A stretch of 64,000 bases of DNA, from NCBI GenBank assembly GCA_036936605.1, contig JAUPFV010000005.1:6160345-6224344 (forward strand). The letters are read 5' to 3'. This DNA comes from Limnanthes douglasii subsp. nivea (lineage: Eukaryota > Streptophyta > Magnoliopsida > Brassicales > Limnanthaceae). Below the pieces are notes generated by a model. That model saw nothing but the letters and a program-made list of their open reading frames with translations. It had not been told where the DNA came from and ran no database searches. Positions 11,953 through 25,989 of this stretch are shown piece after piece. The translations under genes and the position numbers were made by a program. Position 1 is the first letter of the stretch. Each line of letters starts with the position of its first letter.

Positions 11953-12069
11953 CAAGATCTTTTAGACATTATGATGAATAATATTATGACAAAAAAGTAT
12001 GAGCTTTATCACGAGGGTAGTAAAGGTTGTTGGAGGGAAATTTTTACTGATTGTTTTGACAAATAACGG

Positions 12070-12385
12070 TATTTTTCACATCTTTAGTTTATGTATGAGC
12101 TCGTTTACCCTTGCATGCCATGCTAAATCACATTTTCCAATTTTCTAGAATGTTCCCCAACTATTTAGTACCAAATGGTTGGATGTTTTTTTATAAACTC
12201 GATTATGGATGTGAACTATGCAAACTATCGATTATTTATACATTTTTTTGATATAACTCAAAAAAAGTTCACTTAAGCTTACTTTGTATTATTACTTATT
12301 GTTTCTTGACCCTTATAAGTTATTAACAAACCTCATCTCATATTTTGAGAAAATTTTGAAAATAAGCTTCATGCTTGTAAGCGGG
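12070..12385 (+). pseudogene. Relic of antisense Transposase_28-type ORF, copy 2
   Basis: Tandem-duplicate copy of the block at 10440-10760, differing by a few substitutions and one-base length changes in A/T runs that break the frame differently. Not coding. Confidence 0.5.
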
Positions 12386-15300
12386 GATGATTAAATAGAC
12401 AGACTCACTCGGTATACCTCTACTACTAGAGATTGGACGTTGAAAAGTAAGTGTTTTTTTAGTTGGTATTGTATGCTCATATCCTAACAATTGTAGGGTG
12501 TAATATTCTTTTTTCTTCAACAAAGCATCTTCGTTATTTTATTGATCAGGTGGAGTCATAAAAAAGTTTGCTCTAGTACTTGGGTGAGACTACTATTTTT
12601 TTTCTTCAAGAAATCATATTTTAATTTCTTCAACCTCCATAAGTTATTGGTCTTTGGAGGATGTATCGTTCAAGTTAATACTTATTAGGGTTAGTGTAAA
12701 AGAGGGAGAATATTTGCTGGCTATGATTGTTAAAAAATAAGAATAGTTAGATTGCCTACCTAAGAGGTTGTTGGTGTAAAGCCAAATCCAAAGAAAGTTT
12801 CCCAAAAGTAAAGAAAATCCTTTTTAGTCCATATCTTGTTTAAAGGGGTTGTTATTCCAAAAGACACGACAACGCTAAAACTAATCGTGTTTGGGATAAA
12901 AGGAAAAGCGCAATCGTTTTGGATGTCAATGTCATAAAGAAGGTTAAAGAGATTGGAAAAAAATGTAGAGTTGAAGCATCTGTTATATACCAAATATGTC
13001 AAATAATATAAGCTTGTGGAGAAAAAGAAACAGTGGATAGTTTTCACAAGTGGTTTTGTTATAAAAAACAGAGGATGAGAATCGTACTGACGGTTATAAG
13101 CATGCATAATGTTTTGATAATTACTATTTGGTACCTCTAACGAGAGAACGTACTCATGTTGTTTCGTTTGTTATACTTGTGGGATAATAAATTTATCAAT
13201 CTTCAACTCCCGTTATTAATATAAAAAAAAATGTTTTTTGCCGTGAGAATAGAGGAAAAGATAATTCAAAACAACCATCTTCTAATTTTGCTAAACAACC
13301 ATCTTTTAATTTTGCTAGATGTTGTGTTTCTTGAGACTTAGATGTCTACGTATCCACCCCCTGTCAAGACGTGAGAAGTTGATCTAGCAGCTCGACAAAT
13401 CGAGATGGGAACTAAAGTAAGTCTCTATTTATTTCTATTTTAATATTAACCTTATACATTACTCTTAGGATTAAAAATTGTATATGGTTATAGACTATCT
13501 TTAATGTTTTTTATATCTTAATAGAAATAAAAAAGTAGGAATATTGAAGATGTCTGATCTTTGGCCACTATTGGTTATGAAGGTCGAGCCTCTAGATGAT
13601 CAAAGAAAACTTAAAGCAAGAAAACCCAAATAAAAAACTCTTTACATTTCAGCAAATATTGTGAGAGGATTTAAAATCTTTTTTATGTGCAACTGGTCAT
13701 TCATGAAAACATGAAAATTGAGGAGGCGGAGCGCATGGCGTCTGATCGAAAAAAATAATTACTAAACTAAATTTGGTTGAAGCCTAACTGGTTTGGTGTT
13801 AAAGCAAGATAGTTGAGTTGAATGAACAATTATCGGTCTCTAATAGTGCACGATTAAGAGCTCAAAACTCGTTGGATTTTGCTACCAAACTATTAAAGAA
13901 TGAGAAGATTCAAGATGAAGTCCATCTATAAATAATATTTGGGATTTAGGCTCCAAAATAGTCGGAAGTTAATCTCATTTTTCTCATTCAAAATGCTAGG
14001 TTATACATAAATTTGAGGTGATTTTGGGAGTTGTTACCACTCGATAAATGGTTTTTTTGAACTAAAGTTTTCTTATAAATGTACATCGTATGTCACTGAG
14101 TGTTGTGAAGTGAAAATGTTCGCAAAATAGGGTTACAGATCCCAAGAGGGTTACAGGTCCCTTCTTTAATTGAGAAACAACGTTATAACAATTATTGGTC
14201 TTTCTTTGGGAGACGGTAAATAGGTTAAGACTTTTATTCCCAAAATATATGATAATGGGGAGGAAGCTTCTTCACCCAATTCTTTTGAAAAATAAATTCA
14301 AAGGTGTTGTCGAATGTACTAAATGAAGATATTAAGTTTTTCCTCTCAAACCGATTAATGAAGAATATATGGGTGTTCACCCTGAGGTACTGATAAAGAA
14401 GGGATTATTATATCCAGAGGTACAAACGAATATATGGTTATTCCACCTGAAAGTGTTCATAAAATTAGTGTCTTCCATCTCGATGAGCTAATGAAAAAGA
14501 GAGGTTTCTATTGAGAGGTGGTGTATAAAGGGTTATGTTGCCCAAATATTATGGCTATTTCTACATATATTTTTCAAGCATTCTAAAAACTGAAGACCTT
14601 GGGTTGAGGAAATTTTTTGTCTATGGTTGATATATTCTTAGTATAGTTGAGTATTTTTTTGGATGATTTTATCTATGTGTTTACTTTATCTATTTTTTTA
14701 AATATTTGTTTAAACAAGTTTTTTAGCATGAATGTCTTTTAGATGCTCGAAGTATTCTCTTTAAAAACAAATTTTATGTTATCTATCCAACATATATGTT
14801 TTAATTGAGTAAATTTCACGTTGGATGCATGTATATTTAATTTATATGTTCACCTATTTTATAACAAGTCTTTTAGTTTAGTATTACTGAAAATACTTTA
14901 AGTACAATATATAGAATAAACAATGTGTTGCCTGGCTATTTTTACGTATTTTTACACAATAATAAGTAGTTTTGAATATCTTTTAGGGTTATCTAAACCG
15001 AATATAGATGTTAGATTTTATGGCTCAAAGCCTAATGCACAACGGTTTTATCTACTCAGAAGTCTACTCCAGACTGGTATTTCGGCTAAGAATTCGACTA
15101 CATATATCGGTTATGGCTTAGAATTCTACTAAATACTGGTGATCTAGAACCTACAAGAGGACATACAATTTATGTTAAGAGGACATACAATTTATTAATA
15201 ATAAGGTATCTCACTAGAACCTACCCGTGTTACCGAAATAGAAAATATTACACTTGAGGTATATTAATACTGAAAAAAGTTTACAAATTTAAAAATTATT

Positions 15301-15839
15301 AAGAGTGTATACTCTTCATATAGTGTAAATTTCCATGTATTTTATGTTCAATGGGTGTGGCAGAGGATGTCCTTCTGCATCCAGTAACTTGTATGGTTAT
15401 GGCTTGACTTTGGTTGTTACTGTGTAGGGTCTTTTCTAGTTTGGCTTTACTTTTCTCAGGATTTTGTCTTCTGTATGAAGGAATAAGTTTCTTAGTATTT
15501 TATCTCATATTTATATATCATGAAAAATAAATCTTAGAGTCATACTTGTTTTGCAACGTCCCTCAGTAGTGCTCCATACAGAGATGAGTCCTAATTCAAT
15601 TTTCTTTTATCAAGTCAAATTTGGCTGTGTTTTTTTTTTAATTTGTGATTGCATTGTACTTTGTGACTCTAAAAAATGGAAATAAATGTGTTTGTTGGAA
15701 CCACAACTTCCATATCATAGACTAAACAAAATATGTCTCTCATGTTGTACTTCTTAGGATATTTTGGTATGATTTTCAGACTTTTTATAGTGTATCTCGT
15801 CACTTTCATGCATAACATTTAAGTAGACGTTGTACCTAT

Positions 15840-16260
15840 TTTAAGAAAGCTTGGTTAGTTTCTTCAATACTGGTGTCGAGAAGTCCTATTAAATTCCACT
15901 TATAGAGTAGAACAATAGTAGCTCTATGGTAAGGAGCTACAGTCCATTATCAGAGGTTATGACTCTTACGACTCTATACATGTAGCAAATCTTAGTTATG
16001 AGAAACGGAATGAATTCATTGGCTCGTATATTTTCCAATAGATATGCCTCTATCCATTTAAATAAATACTCAACTACTACCCGAAGGTATTGTTGAACCC
16101 CTGATGGTTTTAAAAAATATCCTACTATGCATATGTCTCATATATTGAATGAAATTGCTTTGAAAATCATTATGAGGTGCTCGTGGTAGTTTAATTTATT
16201 TTTTAAAAAGTTGGCATATATCACAATAGTGAATATATTTTTTATCATCTGCATGTATTG
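15840..16260 (-). pseudogene. Integrase relic of the old Ty3/gypsy element
   Basis: The reverse complement of about 16020-16095 reads (V)VVEYLFKWIEA, the conserved segment after the first catalytic Asp of gypsy integrases. Just upstream in sense is an H-C-C-type block with HYCDICQ (about 16205-16235) followed by a PRAP-type stretch. Frameshifts and stops throughout. Confidence 0.6.
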
Positions 16261-17639
16261 TTGGCTTATAATACCTTGATAACAAGATGCTTATATAAAA
16301 AGTTTTATACTTAAAATGAGTTTTTTGTTATCCTTCATGGATTTTTTTGAGGATGAATGATGATTTTTCTAAACTAAGGTGTCTAAGGGGGGTGTGGTTA
16401 GTCCATGGTAATATAATGTATTGACTAGCCATACATTATATCAAGATCATATCTTGACGTTCCTATGTTTTATTCTCTAGAAACATCATTTCTATAAAGT
16501 ATGCCATCATTTGGGATTACCAATCAGGTGGATTGTCAATAACAATGACCTTATGTTGTTACAAAAGGTCGACTAACTTAAAGTTGAAGATGGCTAGCTC
16601 ATTTTGTAGAACCACCAAAAGTGGTGGATTCAATATTTTTAAAAGAGACAAATGTTTTAGTTATATTGTTTTCTGGCAGGGCAAATAAATGATGAGGTTT
16701 TTTTCCTACTATTCTTTGGTATGATCTAAAACATAAATGACTACCAATTGTGAGTTAGTGAGGAGTTTTACGCAATAGGCTCCACAAATATGGGTTAGAA
16801 AATGTATTGTTATTTTCGTTTCGTATTCAGCCTCATTGTTTGAGATATGAAATCTAAAAATGATTGATTGGTATAGAGGACCCCCCGAAAGAGGAATTAG
16901 TTATAACTCGGCTCTAGGGCTAATATATTTTGAGCCCCCATCGGTTTGGATTATCCACATGGGTTCATGATTGTCCTCTAATTGAATTACTTTTTATGTG
17001 TGGAATTAAATGAGGAAGCATACCAAAACTTGAGCTTTTATGGTGGTCATACGTTCCTTCTTGATGTCGAAATATCCAAGGTTCACTGGCCATCGTGTTA
17101 GTCTTATGAAGATATTAAAGTTCTGAAAAAAGTTTCTATAGAGGAATATTGATCATGACGTCCATTTTATGAGCTTAAAATATAGTCTTATTTTCTTAGC
17201 AACTGCCATAAAATACACCCCTATTATAATTAATGAGTCTCGACATTGAGCTGAGATTTATTTATAAGTAAATGACTCTACATATAACTTATTCTTCCAT
17301 TACTAAAGTTGCGCTGAAAATATGGTTAAATAATTTTACGTATAAATATATAATGTCGTATGAGTTTGGTTGTGTCAGGATTTCGAGGGAAGTCAAATTG
17401 TTTTTTTTATTTTCATTGAATGTTTTAACATATTATGAGATCTATCTAAACCATCTAACTCCCTTTAGGATTTTAAAAAGAAACTACACGTATTCGAAGA
17501 TTTAAAGATGAATCGACTGAGTGCAACCAACATTCCTCTAAGGATTTAGACCTCATTGATGTTTTGTGAAAGCTTTATAGTTGTTAGATTCCTAACCCCC
17601 TTAGTTTATTTTGATTTATTGTCTTATATGTAAATAACC

Positions 17640-18200
17640 AGGGTTCTAAACCTTGTTTTTTGGTGTTTTTATAATCAAATTAAATAAATCATTTTTCTCG
17701 TTAACAAACTATCCCAAGATATTTCTTGAGAGGACTCCGAACGTGCATTTTCCTGAATTAACTTTAAATTTACTACCTAGATTTTTCAAAGGTTTCTTCA
17801 AAGTCAATCAGGTGGTTCATCTATTATTTGTTTATGACCAACATATCATCGATATACACTTGTATTTTAGATTTAGTTAGATAACATTTTATTTACCAAT
17901 ATTTAATATGTCACACCTCCATTATAAAAATCAAAATATAATACCTTGTCATCGTGTAGTCCTAGTTCAGTCATGAAAGTTCTGTGTTCTTCATCATCCA
18001 GATAAATTGGAACCTTGTTATACCATTAATATGTATCCATGAACGACATCATATTTTTCAAAATGACATCTATAAAGTAATCAATGCGAGAGACCTACAA
18101 TGGGTCTTTTGGACATACACGATTAAAATCCGTGAAGTCCATGCACATGCATTATTTATGGTTTTTATTTTTAAAAACCCATATTATAGATCATACAAGT
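17640..18200 (-). pseudogene. Reverse transcriptase relic of the old Ty3/gypsy element
   Basis: The reverse complement of 17842-17856 encodes YIDDM, the RT catalytic box, preceded by IQV. About 280 bases upstream in sense is a block reading like MCMDFTD, the RT motif before N/D-P-D. The reading frame is broken repeatedly; no complete domain remains. Confidence 0.65.
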
Positions 18201-20700
18201 TAAAAATATTTCTTGATATGAATGATGTGGTTTAGTCGATTGACTGCGACGATGGCTTCAACTTACTCATGAGGCAAGGCTCAACATATATTTTTATCGG
18301 TCCATGATTTTTATTTATGGAGAACTTGTGGAAAAATATAGTGGATGGTATTCCAATTATACTTTATGTGAACCAAGAAAACACATCCAGATTCTTGGAT
18401 AATAAACTTAATGAACTAGTATGGATTGCTCATTGCAACCATGTTATGTACGAATTATTCATCATGATATAAGTGTCACTTATTCTACCACTTTCGTTGG
18501 TTCTATTATTCGAGGGGCTCCATCAGATCAACAATATCGTTTAAGATTACAGGGCCCCCAACTAATTACTATTTGTTTGGAACAATGAAAGAACAGTTAC
18601 ACTCTCTCGCTCTGTGTTAACTACTTTGAATTTATTCCAGTATTTTCATTGATGATATACCAAAGGAACTAATGTATTGTGAATGTGTTGGCGTGTATTT
18701 GGTGTAGCCATGTTCGTCCGAATATCACATTGCATAATGAAATACTATCTATTACCATAATTATGTATCATCTTTTTTTGCACTCTTTTTGTCATATGCC
18801 AATATATAAATTTAGTTTACCTAGTAATGGAGTCTCGGTAAACTATAAAACTAATAAAGATTATTTTAGAAGATGTTATCAATGTTATGCATCATATATG
18901 ATCATAAATATTCTTAAATAAGATATGTTTTTAGTTTCATGTATTAATCATGGTTCTTCTGATTACTTTCCAAGTGATCTCGCCGATGATGATTAGTTCA
19001 TCTTCGTGGGGTCCTACTATCCCTCTTAAATTATCATCGTAGAAATATATAAAGGAGTAAGAAATCCAATAAAGATATGTTGAAGTTTGTCTTATTCTTT
19101 GAAATTCATGATTTATCGTGTGATACTTTGAGCGAAAGTTTTAATTTTGGAAAAAATGTCCCCTCCACCAGTGTTGTGCATATTACTTGTATATATGGAT
19201 TGGGATCCAAATAATCACTGCATACTTCATAAATGGTTAACTTTTATACCACCTCTGGTGCCGCTGTTGGGGGATTCGTTTAAGCAAGCTTGACTCGAGA
19301 CATCTATAGTTTATTTACAGACTGGTTGCTAAAAATTAGATACACATGAACCTTAATAAATTCCATACGCTTACTATCATTGATTAGACTTTGGATTTCA
19401 TATTTTAAAGATTTTCATTGTGTGATGGTTGTTCTCATTATGACACTTATATAATTTGTTTGGATTATTTTTTTATAGGTCCACTTTCGTTCTTATGTTT
19501 CAAACTAAACTATATCTTTGGATCAGTTGTAGATGCTTGTTATATTCTCATTGATTTCGTTATACTCGATGTCTAAGACTTAAGTTGGTTGATATAAGGA
19601 TATGCATTGGGTCTTCCCGATAATCTCACATATATAGTTTTGGAAACTTTGATTTGTTGGTTGACCTAGGCTAATAGTTGGCAAAGTTCAAAGTTTGAGG
19701 TTTCTAATATCTTTGCCCAACAGTTTTAGGATGATGATCTACATGTAGACAACGCATGCCACGAGATCATAACAATTCTCCAAGTTGTTTATTATTATTA
19801 TTATAACAAATCGTTTTGTGTTAACCTCAAGTTTTGTTTGGGCTTCTGCTTGTAATGTATGTTGTAATCACTATCTTTCTGAATTCTTTGTTGAGTGTCT
19901 CAAAATTATGAATCGAGCCCGGAGGAAACTGAATGAACCATCTAAGCATACTAACTTAGAAATTCATCGAAAAGTCTTGACATAATAGTTTATCATCACT
20001 AGCGAATCCTAGCATCCCGTCTGAAATTTTTCGATGTGATACTCGGGGTTGATTGTTTAGTTGTATTGTATTTTTTAGATTTGGGAGCCAAACCTCGTTG
20101 CAGTAGCTTTAGTACTAGTAAGGACGTAATGAAATTATACCTCGTTGCAAGTTGACCATAAGGATCTGCTGCTGGTACTGGAAGGTTATGTGGATATTTT
20201 TCCTTTTTTTTACTGGTTTTAGCCTGAATTGATGCACAAACGCAATGATGGTTAGTAGGAGTTTGGCTCATTGAAGAAAAAAACAGAAAAGCCTACGGTG
20301 GTGAAGTTTGCTTATGTACAATGACCTTCATTCAGATCGTCCTCTAGAGCACTTTATCCTCCTTGATATGATAGTCTCAGTACTCCCACCTTAGCAAGTG
20401 ATCAAGTGGAGGGCTAGATCATGAAACTGATGTAGTTGACGTTTCATCGTCTTCATTTAAATCCTCATGTCGGTAAGGGCAATGGATTTCAGAATGTAAT
20501 CCTTTATTTTTCATCTTCACCATAATGAAACTAGCTGATGAAGGTATTTTCGTGGTGACCACCACGTTTTTATGATCAAAAGTTCATCCACCTTGTTACG
20601 CTGCAAATTATTCATTTGTTGTGTCATTGTTAGGATTGAATCTACTAGCTCTTCAAATATTAGAATATCAGGTTCGGTGACTAGATAAATCTAACATGAT

Positions 20701-22480
20701 TGAGTTTCGATTTAAGTTTTGTTTAATGTACTAAAAGATTTTTACGAACGTTTGAATCTTCAAATATTTTCATTTCCCACATATAATGTTAATATAAGTA
20801 TAAACCACAGTGTTTAAATCCATCTGATACGTTTAGAAGTAATTAGAGTTTCTTAGTGATTGTAAAGTAAAAAATAATATAACTATTTTAATAAAATAGT
20901 AAAAATTTGAACTTGAAGTTCTTAGTTTGAGATTTTATTCATAATGTTTGATTGCATTCAAACCTCTACAAATTAATTCCCTATAAATTAGTTACCATGA
21001 TGAAATCAATAATTTGTCCAGTACAATATTGGATCTGAATCGATAAAATAATAAGATAATAACTTTTTTGAAATCCTAATGTGTATATATTGGCCCCAAT
21101 GAAACTATAAATTAATAATTACTATAGATTTTGATGTACCTCACAAATTCAATTATTTTGTACAAAAAATAAATTTATATTCATTTGTTTTTTTTAATTT
21201 CAAATCTATATTGAGTTCATCATTAAATCTCCTCGTTGCACTTAAAAGTTTAGGCATTGTCCTCTCGTATTAAAACAAAAAGTTACGAATAGTTGTTGCG
21301 ACTTGCAATACCTATTTTCGAGTGACCGGTTTCAAAGTTATTGGATCAATTTCTAACCATGTATAATATAATGAGTTGGTACCATCTACCAACGTTTTGT
21401 AACATTAACTAATTGAAAACACAATGAACGTGACAAATTCAATTAATTTGTCAATGTACATTCATATAATGTGTCTTCGAACTTATTTTTATAATTTGTT
21501 TTTTCATCTCTAACAAATATACACAATAACTAGTATATTGAACTAAGAAATTTATAAATCATACGCACCACTTCTTTAAATTAATAAATTATTAATTTAC
21601 TAATATTATAATATCTTACTAAATTAATAAAATATCTCGATTCCAACATTATTTATTTATAAATTTTTTAATGAATATATAAAATCTTGATTTTTGTAAA
21701 AACAAATTGTAAAATCAATCTAACATTGTTTTACTTCAAACTATAAATGTTATGTTTTTAACATTTTTTTATATCATTCAAAAAATTGTGATCTTAATTT
21801 ATATTTAAAAAAAATTGTCACGTATGATTAGTTATTTTTTATTTGTAAATTTACATATTTGATATATATAAAAAAAATATGTCGAAAATAATTGGATGAA
21901 AAGCAAAAGGTTGAACGGTATATTCGGATAGGCGCTAAAAGATGTTTCGTTGTAGATCACGTGACGTGAGTAGCAGGCAAGGGCTGCCACGTACGAAACA
22001 AATTCGTCGGTCAGAGAAAAAGTGGAGTACTTTTAATATAGATAAGATTCGGTGTGGAACTGAAGACCGAAGAGTACTTGCTAATGCTTGGTAGTAACTT
22101 AATATATAAACTGCCTTTTATTTTTCGCAGATGATCCCAATAAAAGTAGATTTTTTATTTTTTTATTTTTATTGAAACAAACTAGGTTTCAATTTATATC
22201 TGTAAAAAAATCCAACGTTTAATTTTAATTTTTGTAAATCAAAATTTTGTTTTTAAAAATACACTCTAACTATGGAAGCAACTTATTTAGTGGACTGAAT
22301 CGAATTCATTAGTAATAAAATTTAATTGATCGTGATGTTTAAAAAAAAACTATACTGATTTTTTTTTTACTTGGAATGTGTCGATGGACCGATCCTATGT
22401 GAATAATACAATGTGAAATATTGAAAGTTGATTTGATTTCAATTATGAATCATAGTAAAAAGTAAATGAGCACACATATA
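20701..22480. other. AT-rich intergenic DNA
   Basis: No gene recognised. Long A/T-rich tracts; a less AT-rich patch lies at 21950-22020. Nothing supports a specific feature. Confidence 0.5.
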
Positions 22481-25100
22481 ATATATATTTATAACCAAAC
22501 GTAAGTTTATACAATAAAATGATAAATATATCGGAGGATCTATTACAAACTCCTATTGAAACTAATGATTCTATAACAAACAACACATATCTTATGGCGT
22601 GTTCTTAAGAAACTATAAATATTACTGTTTTAGGAAGAGGATCTGCCACTATAGAGTTTGTCATGAGGATCTCTTTACTGATTTGATGAGTTTGTACTCT
22701 ATTTTTAATATATATATATGGACTTGATATCTATATGTTTGGACTTAACCGAGCTCCTAATACTGTTTGAGTACCGAGCTGCATTTCTTTTAATCATAAT
22801 ATAGTCTCAGGGATCTTATATCCCTTTACAATGAATTTGTGTTGTAACTATCCACATAATATGAGTCTAAATACCCAATGACCTCTAAATTATCTTATTT
22901 CCTATATATTATACGTGTGTTTTTTATTTGCTACAGATGTTGTGGGACCCTTTTGACGACTTTCTAATGGTTCGTCCTTGGATTACTTGCACTCCTTCCT
23001 AACAATCCAAAAGCAAATAAAATGTTTGACCTCTTACAAACTTGAGCGAACCACAAACTCACTATTAAAAAAGCATGTGTGATTTTTCACATTTATTCAA
23101 TCACAAATTTTGTCTTTAAATATTAACTTAGACTTTATTTGTCTTCTTTTTCAGTAAAGGTATTCATGAGCTTGTTATTTTACATTTAATAATGTTGCAA
23201 TGTACTTTTTATATATTCATTTTATGATAATCCTAAAATACCACGGGAATGATCTCGATGAATATGAAATCTTAATACAAAAGTTGCATCGCAAAGATTT
23301 TTCATATCAAATTTCTTGGACAAAAATCTTTTTGTATTAAATACAAATTCCCTTTTATTCGAGACTAGCAGTATGTCATCAATGTACAACACTAAAAATA
23401 TAAAAATAATCTCATTAAACTTTTAATACAAATAGTCTTCAACTCAGTTAATCTCAAAATCAAAGGAGACTATTAGCTCAACAAACTTATGGTACCAGTA
23501 TCGTAAAACCTGTTTGAGTCCATAAATGGTATTATTAAGTTTGCATACCATTTACTTTGAATGACCAATTAAAAATTTCTCAGGCTGCACTATATAGAGA
23601 TTGTTTCCTCAATGTTACAATTAAAAAGTGGTCTTAACATCCATTTGTTGTAGGTCAAAGTGTGCAACTAGTGTCATGATTATTCTAAAACAACCATTCG
23701 ATAATACTACAAAGAAAGTCTTTTTAAAGTTAATCCATTCATACTGAGTATAAACTTTTTCCAAAAATCAAGCTTTATGTCTCTCCATATTACCTTTGGA
23801 ATCTTGTTTTGTTTTCTAAATCCACTTACAACCAATTGACTTCTCAATTTCAAGTAATAGGTTAGTTCTCAGTCTCTATTATCTTACATTAACTTATATT
23901 ATTCTTCAGTGTCTTTAAACCACAATTGAGAATAAAAAATCTGCATAGCTTTACAGAAACACGATAGATCATTTAACCTTACACCATTAAAATTTTCATA
24001 TTTTTGAAGATATACTATATAATCCGAATATATAATAAAATTTGTACTCGTGCGATCTTCTTAAGGATACAATTTCTTCAGTTTTCACTTCTTGAGGAAG
24101 TAAAGTTTGATATTTATAAAAACATATTTTGTTCTTTACATGGAATAACAATATCATCTTGAGTATCAACATGTTCTATTGGGACTAAAATTACCCGTGC
24201 AACCAAATCATTTGATACCTGACTATTTTCCTTAGAACTTTCATGAATTTATATGGATTCTACCCCAAAACGAACATTTGTTCCTAATTTTATTCCTTCC
24301 AAACGGAACATCCTAAAATAGCCTTGATGTTCTTACCTCAAGTATATTTTAGTGAAAACATCATAAAAATTAAAACCCATTGAATATTTGAATATCTAAT
24401 GAAATAATAATTAACTGTCTTATGATCCAATTTGTTTCGATTTAATCAATAAGGATTTGATTAAGATGAACATCTCCAAACATGCAGATTTTTTTAAGTT
24501 ATGCTTCCTCCCAGTAAAAAGGTCATATGAGGTCTTGACGGTGCTTCTGTATGGGCTGTCTTGAGAATGTATGCAACACATTAGATGACCTTATCCTAGA
24601 ATGATAGTGGTATAGTTTAATAAGCAATCATATTTCCTACCATATACGTAAGCATACGGTAGCATAGCTTAGATAGACCAATCATGCTAGTGAACCTAAT
24701 ATTATGTATCGAGGAACTATACCACATTTTTTTAAATGTATTTTGCAAATGATCCATGAAGTTGTTCACCTAAACCGTTATATCTATCATAGTATTCACC
24801 ATCACGGTCACATCTGACACACTTAATTTTCTTACTTAGTTATTTTTCAACTTTACTCTTGAAAGGTATAAAATTGCATCGACTATATAATTTCTCATAA
24901 ATAAGGTAGAAATAACCATATCAAGAGAACACGTCTATAAATTATATAAAATATTTCTTCCCGTTATATGATACCTTTTTGAATGGTCCACAAATATCGG
25001 TATATATCAATTCATAGACTTCTTTTCCTTTGTATGAACCTAACTTTTTACTTAAATATATATTTCATTGATATATTTGATGCAAGTAGTTTAGTTTGAA
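22480..25100 (-). mobile_element. Ty1/copia pol relic
   Basis: Reading the minus strand, an RT block FLVLYIDDILLVSN lies around 23358-23400 (YIDD at 23374-23385). It is followed by a stretch like FLSKKFDMKNL and RNaseH-like remnants toward 22560. Upstream in sense, at 24700-25050, is an integrase segment; a block near 24980-25020 matches the typical plus-complement of the copia integrase core. Many stops and frameshifts. No LTR pair was found. Old and inactive. Confidence 0.75.
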
Positions 25101-25980
25101 TAATAATAAAAACCTAATAAACCTCCAGCATGAAATTTATCAATTCTTGCCTTAGAGATAAGATTTTAGTACTTGTGCATGTGATTTCTTAAATTTTCAT
25201 ACTTATAACTTAACCCATTAAATATATGTATATGTCTTACTCATTTGTGATGCTTAATAAAATTATATTTATTCTTGATTTTATATTATTTTTATACTAA
25301 TTTAATTGTTAGTTTTAGTTAATAATAAATAAATACTTATTTATTTATTTATTTATTTTTGTATTTATTAGTAAATTGAGAAATAAATGAAGCAAAATAT
25401 AAGCTAAATTACAAAAATAAGCTATAGTTGAGGAAAATGGTTAAAATCAATTACTTAAAAATATATAGATCAATAATAAATAAAAGAAGAAAAAAATATA
25501 TTGAATTAAATATAATTCAAGAATAAAATATTTGATCTCCTAAAAATAAATTATATATTTTATTATTTAATTTAAAAAATAAAAGTATTTGTTTTATTTT
25601 ATTGATTACAATTATGATTTAATTCTTAAATTTTTAGGAAATAAAGTTTCAAAAAGAAATTTTTTATAACTTTTCTTATAAATAAACTCTTATACGTGAA
25701 ACATAGTGGCATATAAAAAGTGAAGAAAGTACATATGGCACTTAGTTCTTTACTTTATTTTTCACATATCCTTTCCTTCTATTTAATTATTTTTTCCTAT
25801 TTTTTCCTGAGCTAAATATTAGTGTTATGGGTTCATAGAACTTTTGTTTATATATTTATTCATGAAGTAGATTTTTAATTTAATCTTTGTCTTCACATAT
25901 CTATATTCAGTGTAGTATTAAACTTAATGCTTTCAATTTTATACCATATTAAGTAAATGCTAATACAATTAGGTTGAGAC
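25101..25980. other. Very AT-rich intergenic DNA
   Basis: No gene seen. Contains TTTA repeats near 25335-25355 and long A/T tracts. It could hide a copia LTR, but no second copy is present in the window. Confidence 0.5.
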
Positions 25981-25989
25981 CAAGAGGTA

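Larger units (their letters stand above)
10208..13419. repeat. 1.6-kb tandem duplication with filler junction
   Basis: About 10208-11780 and 11817-13419 are direct copies with only scattered differences. The second copy has an expanded (AT)n stretch at 11910-11952. Between them lies a ~36-base junction made of two short pieces that recur nearby: GGGATCTACTGTTGCCC (as at ~10243) and GTGAGAAGTTGATCTAGCA (as at ~11731). The copies include the antisense-ORF block of the old gypsy element, so the duplication happened after that insertion. Both copies are non-coding today. Confidence 0.9.
10130..20700 (-). mobile_element. Old Tat-like Ty3/gypsy relic with antisense extra ORF
   Basis: On the minus strand, degraded pol blocks occur in the right order reading leftwards. 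An RT N-terminal block (MCMDFT-like) is at about 18120-18160, the RT catalytic YIDDML at 17842-17856, and an integrase-like VVVEYLFKWIEA block at about 16040-16095. On the plus strand, a Transposase_28-type block (LVPNGWxxF...) lies at 10440-10760 with a coiled-coil-like part at about 13800-13930. This layout, pol on one strand and an extra ORF antisense between pol and the 3' LTR, is the same as in element A at 30-48 kb. Many stops and frameshifts. LTRs and target duplications were not found, so the ends are approximate. Confidence 0.65.
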
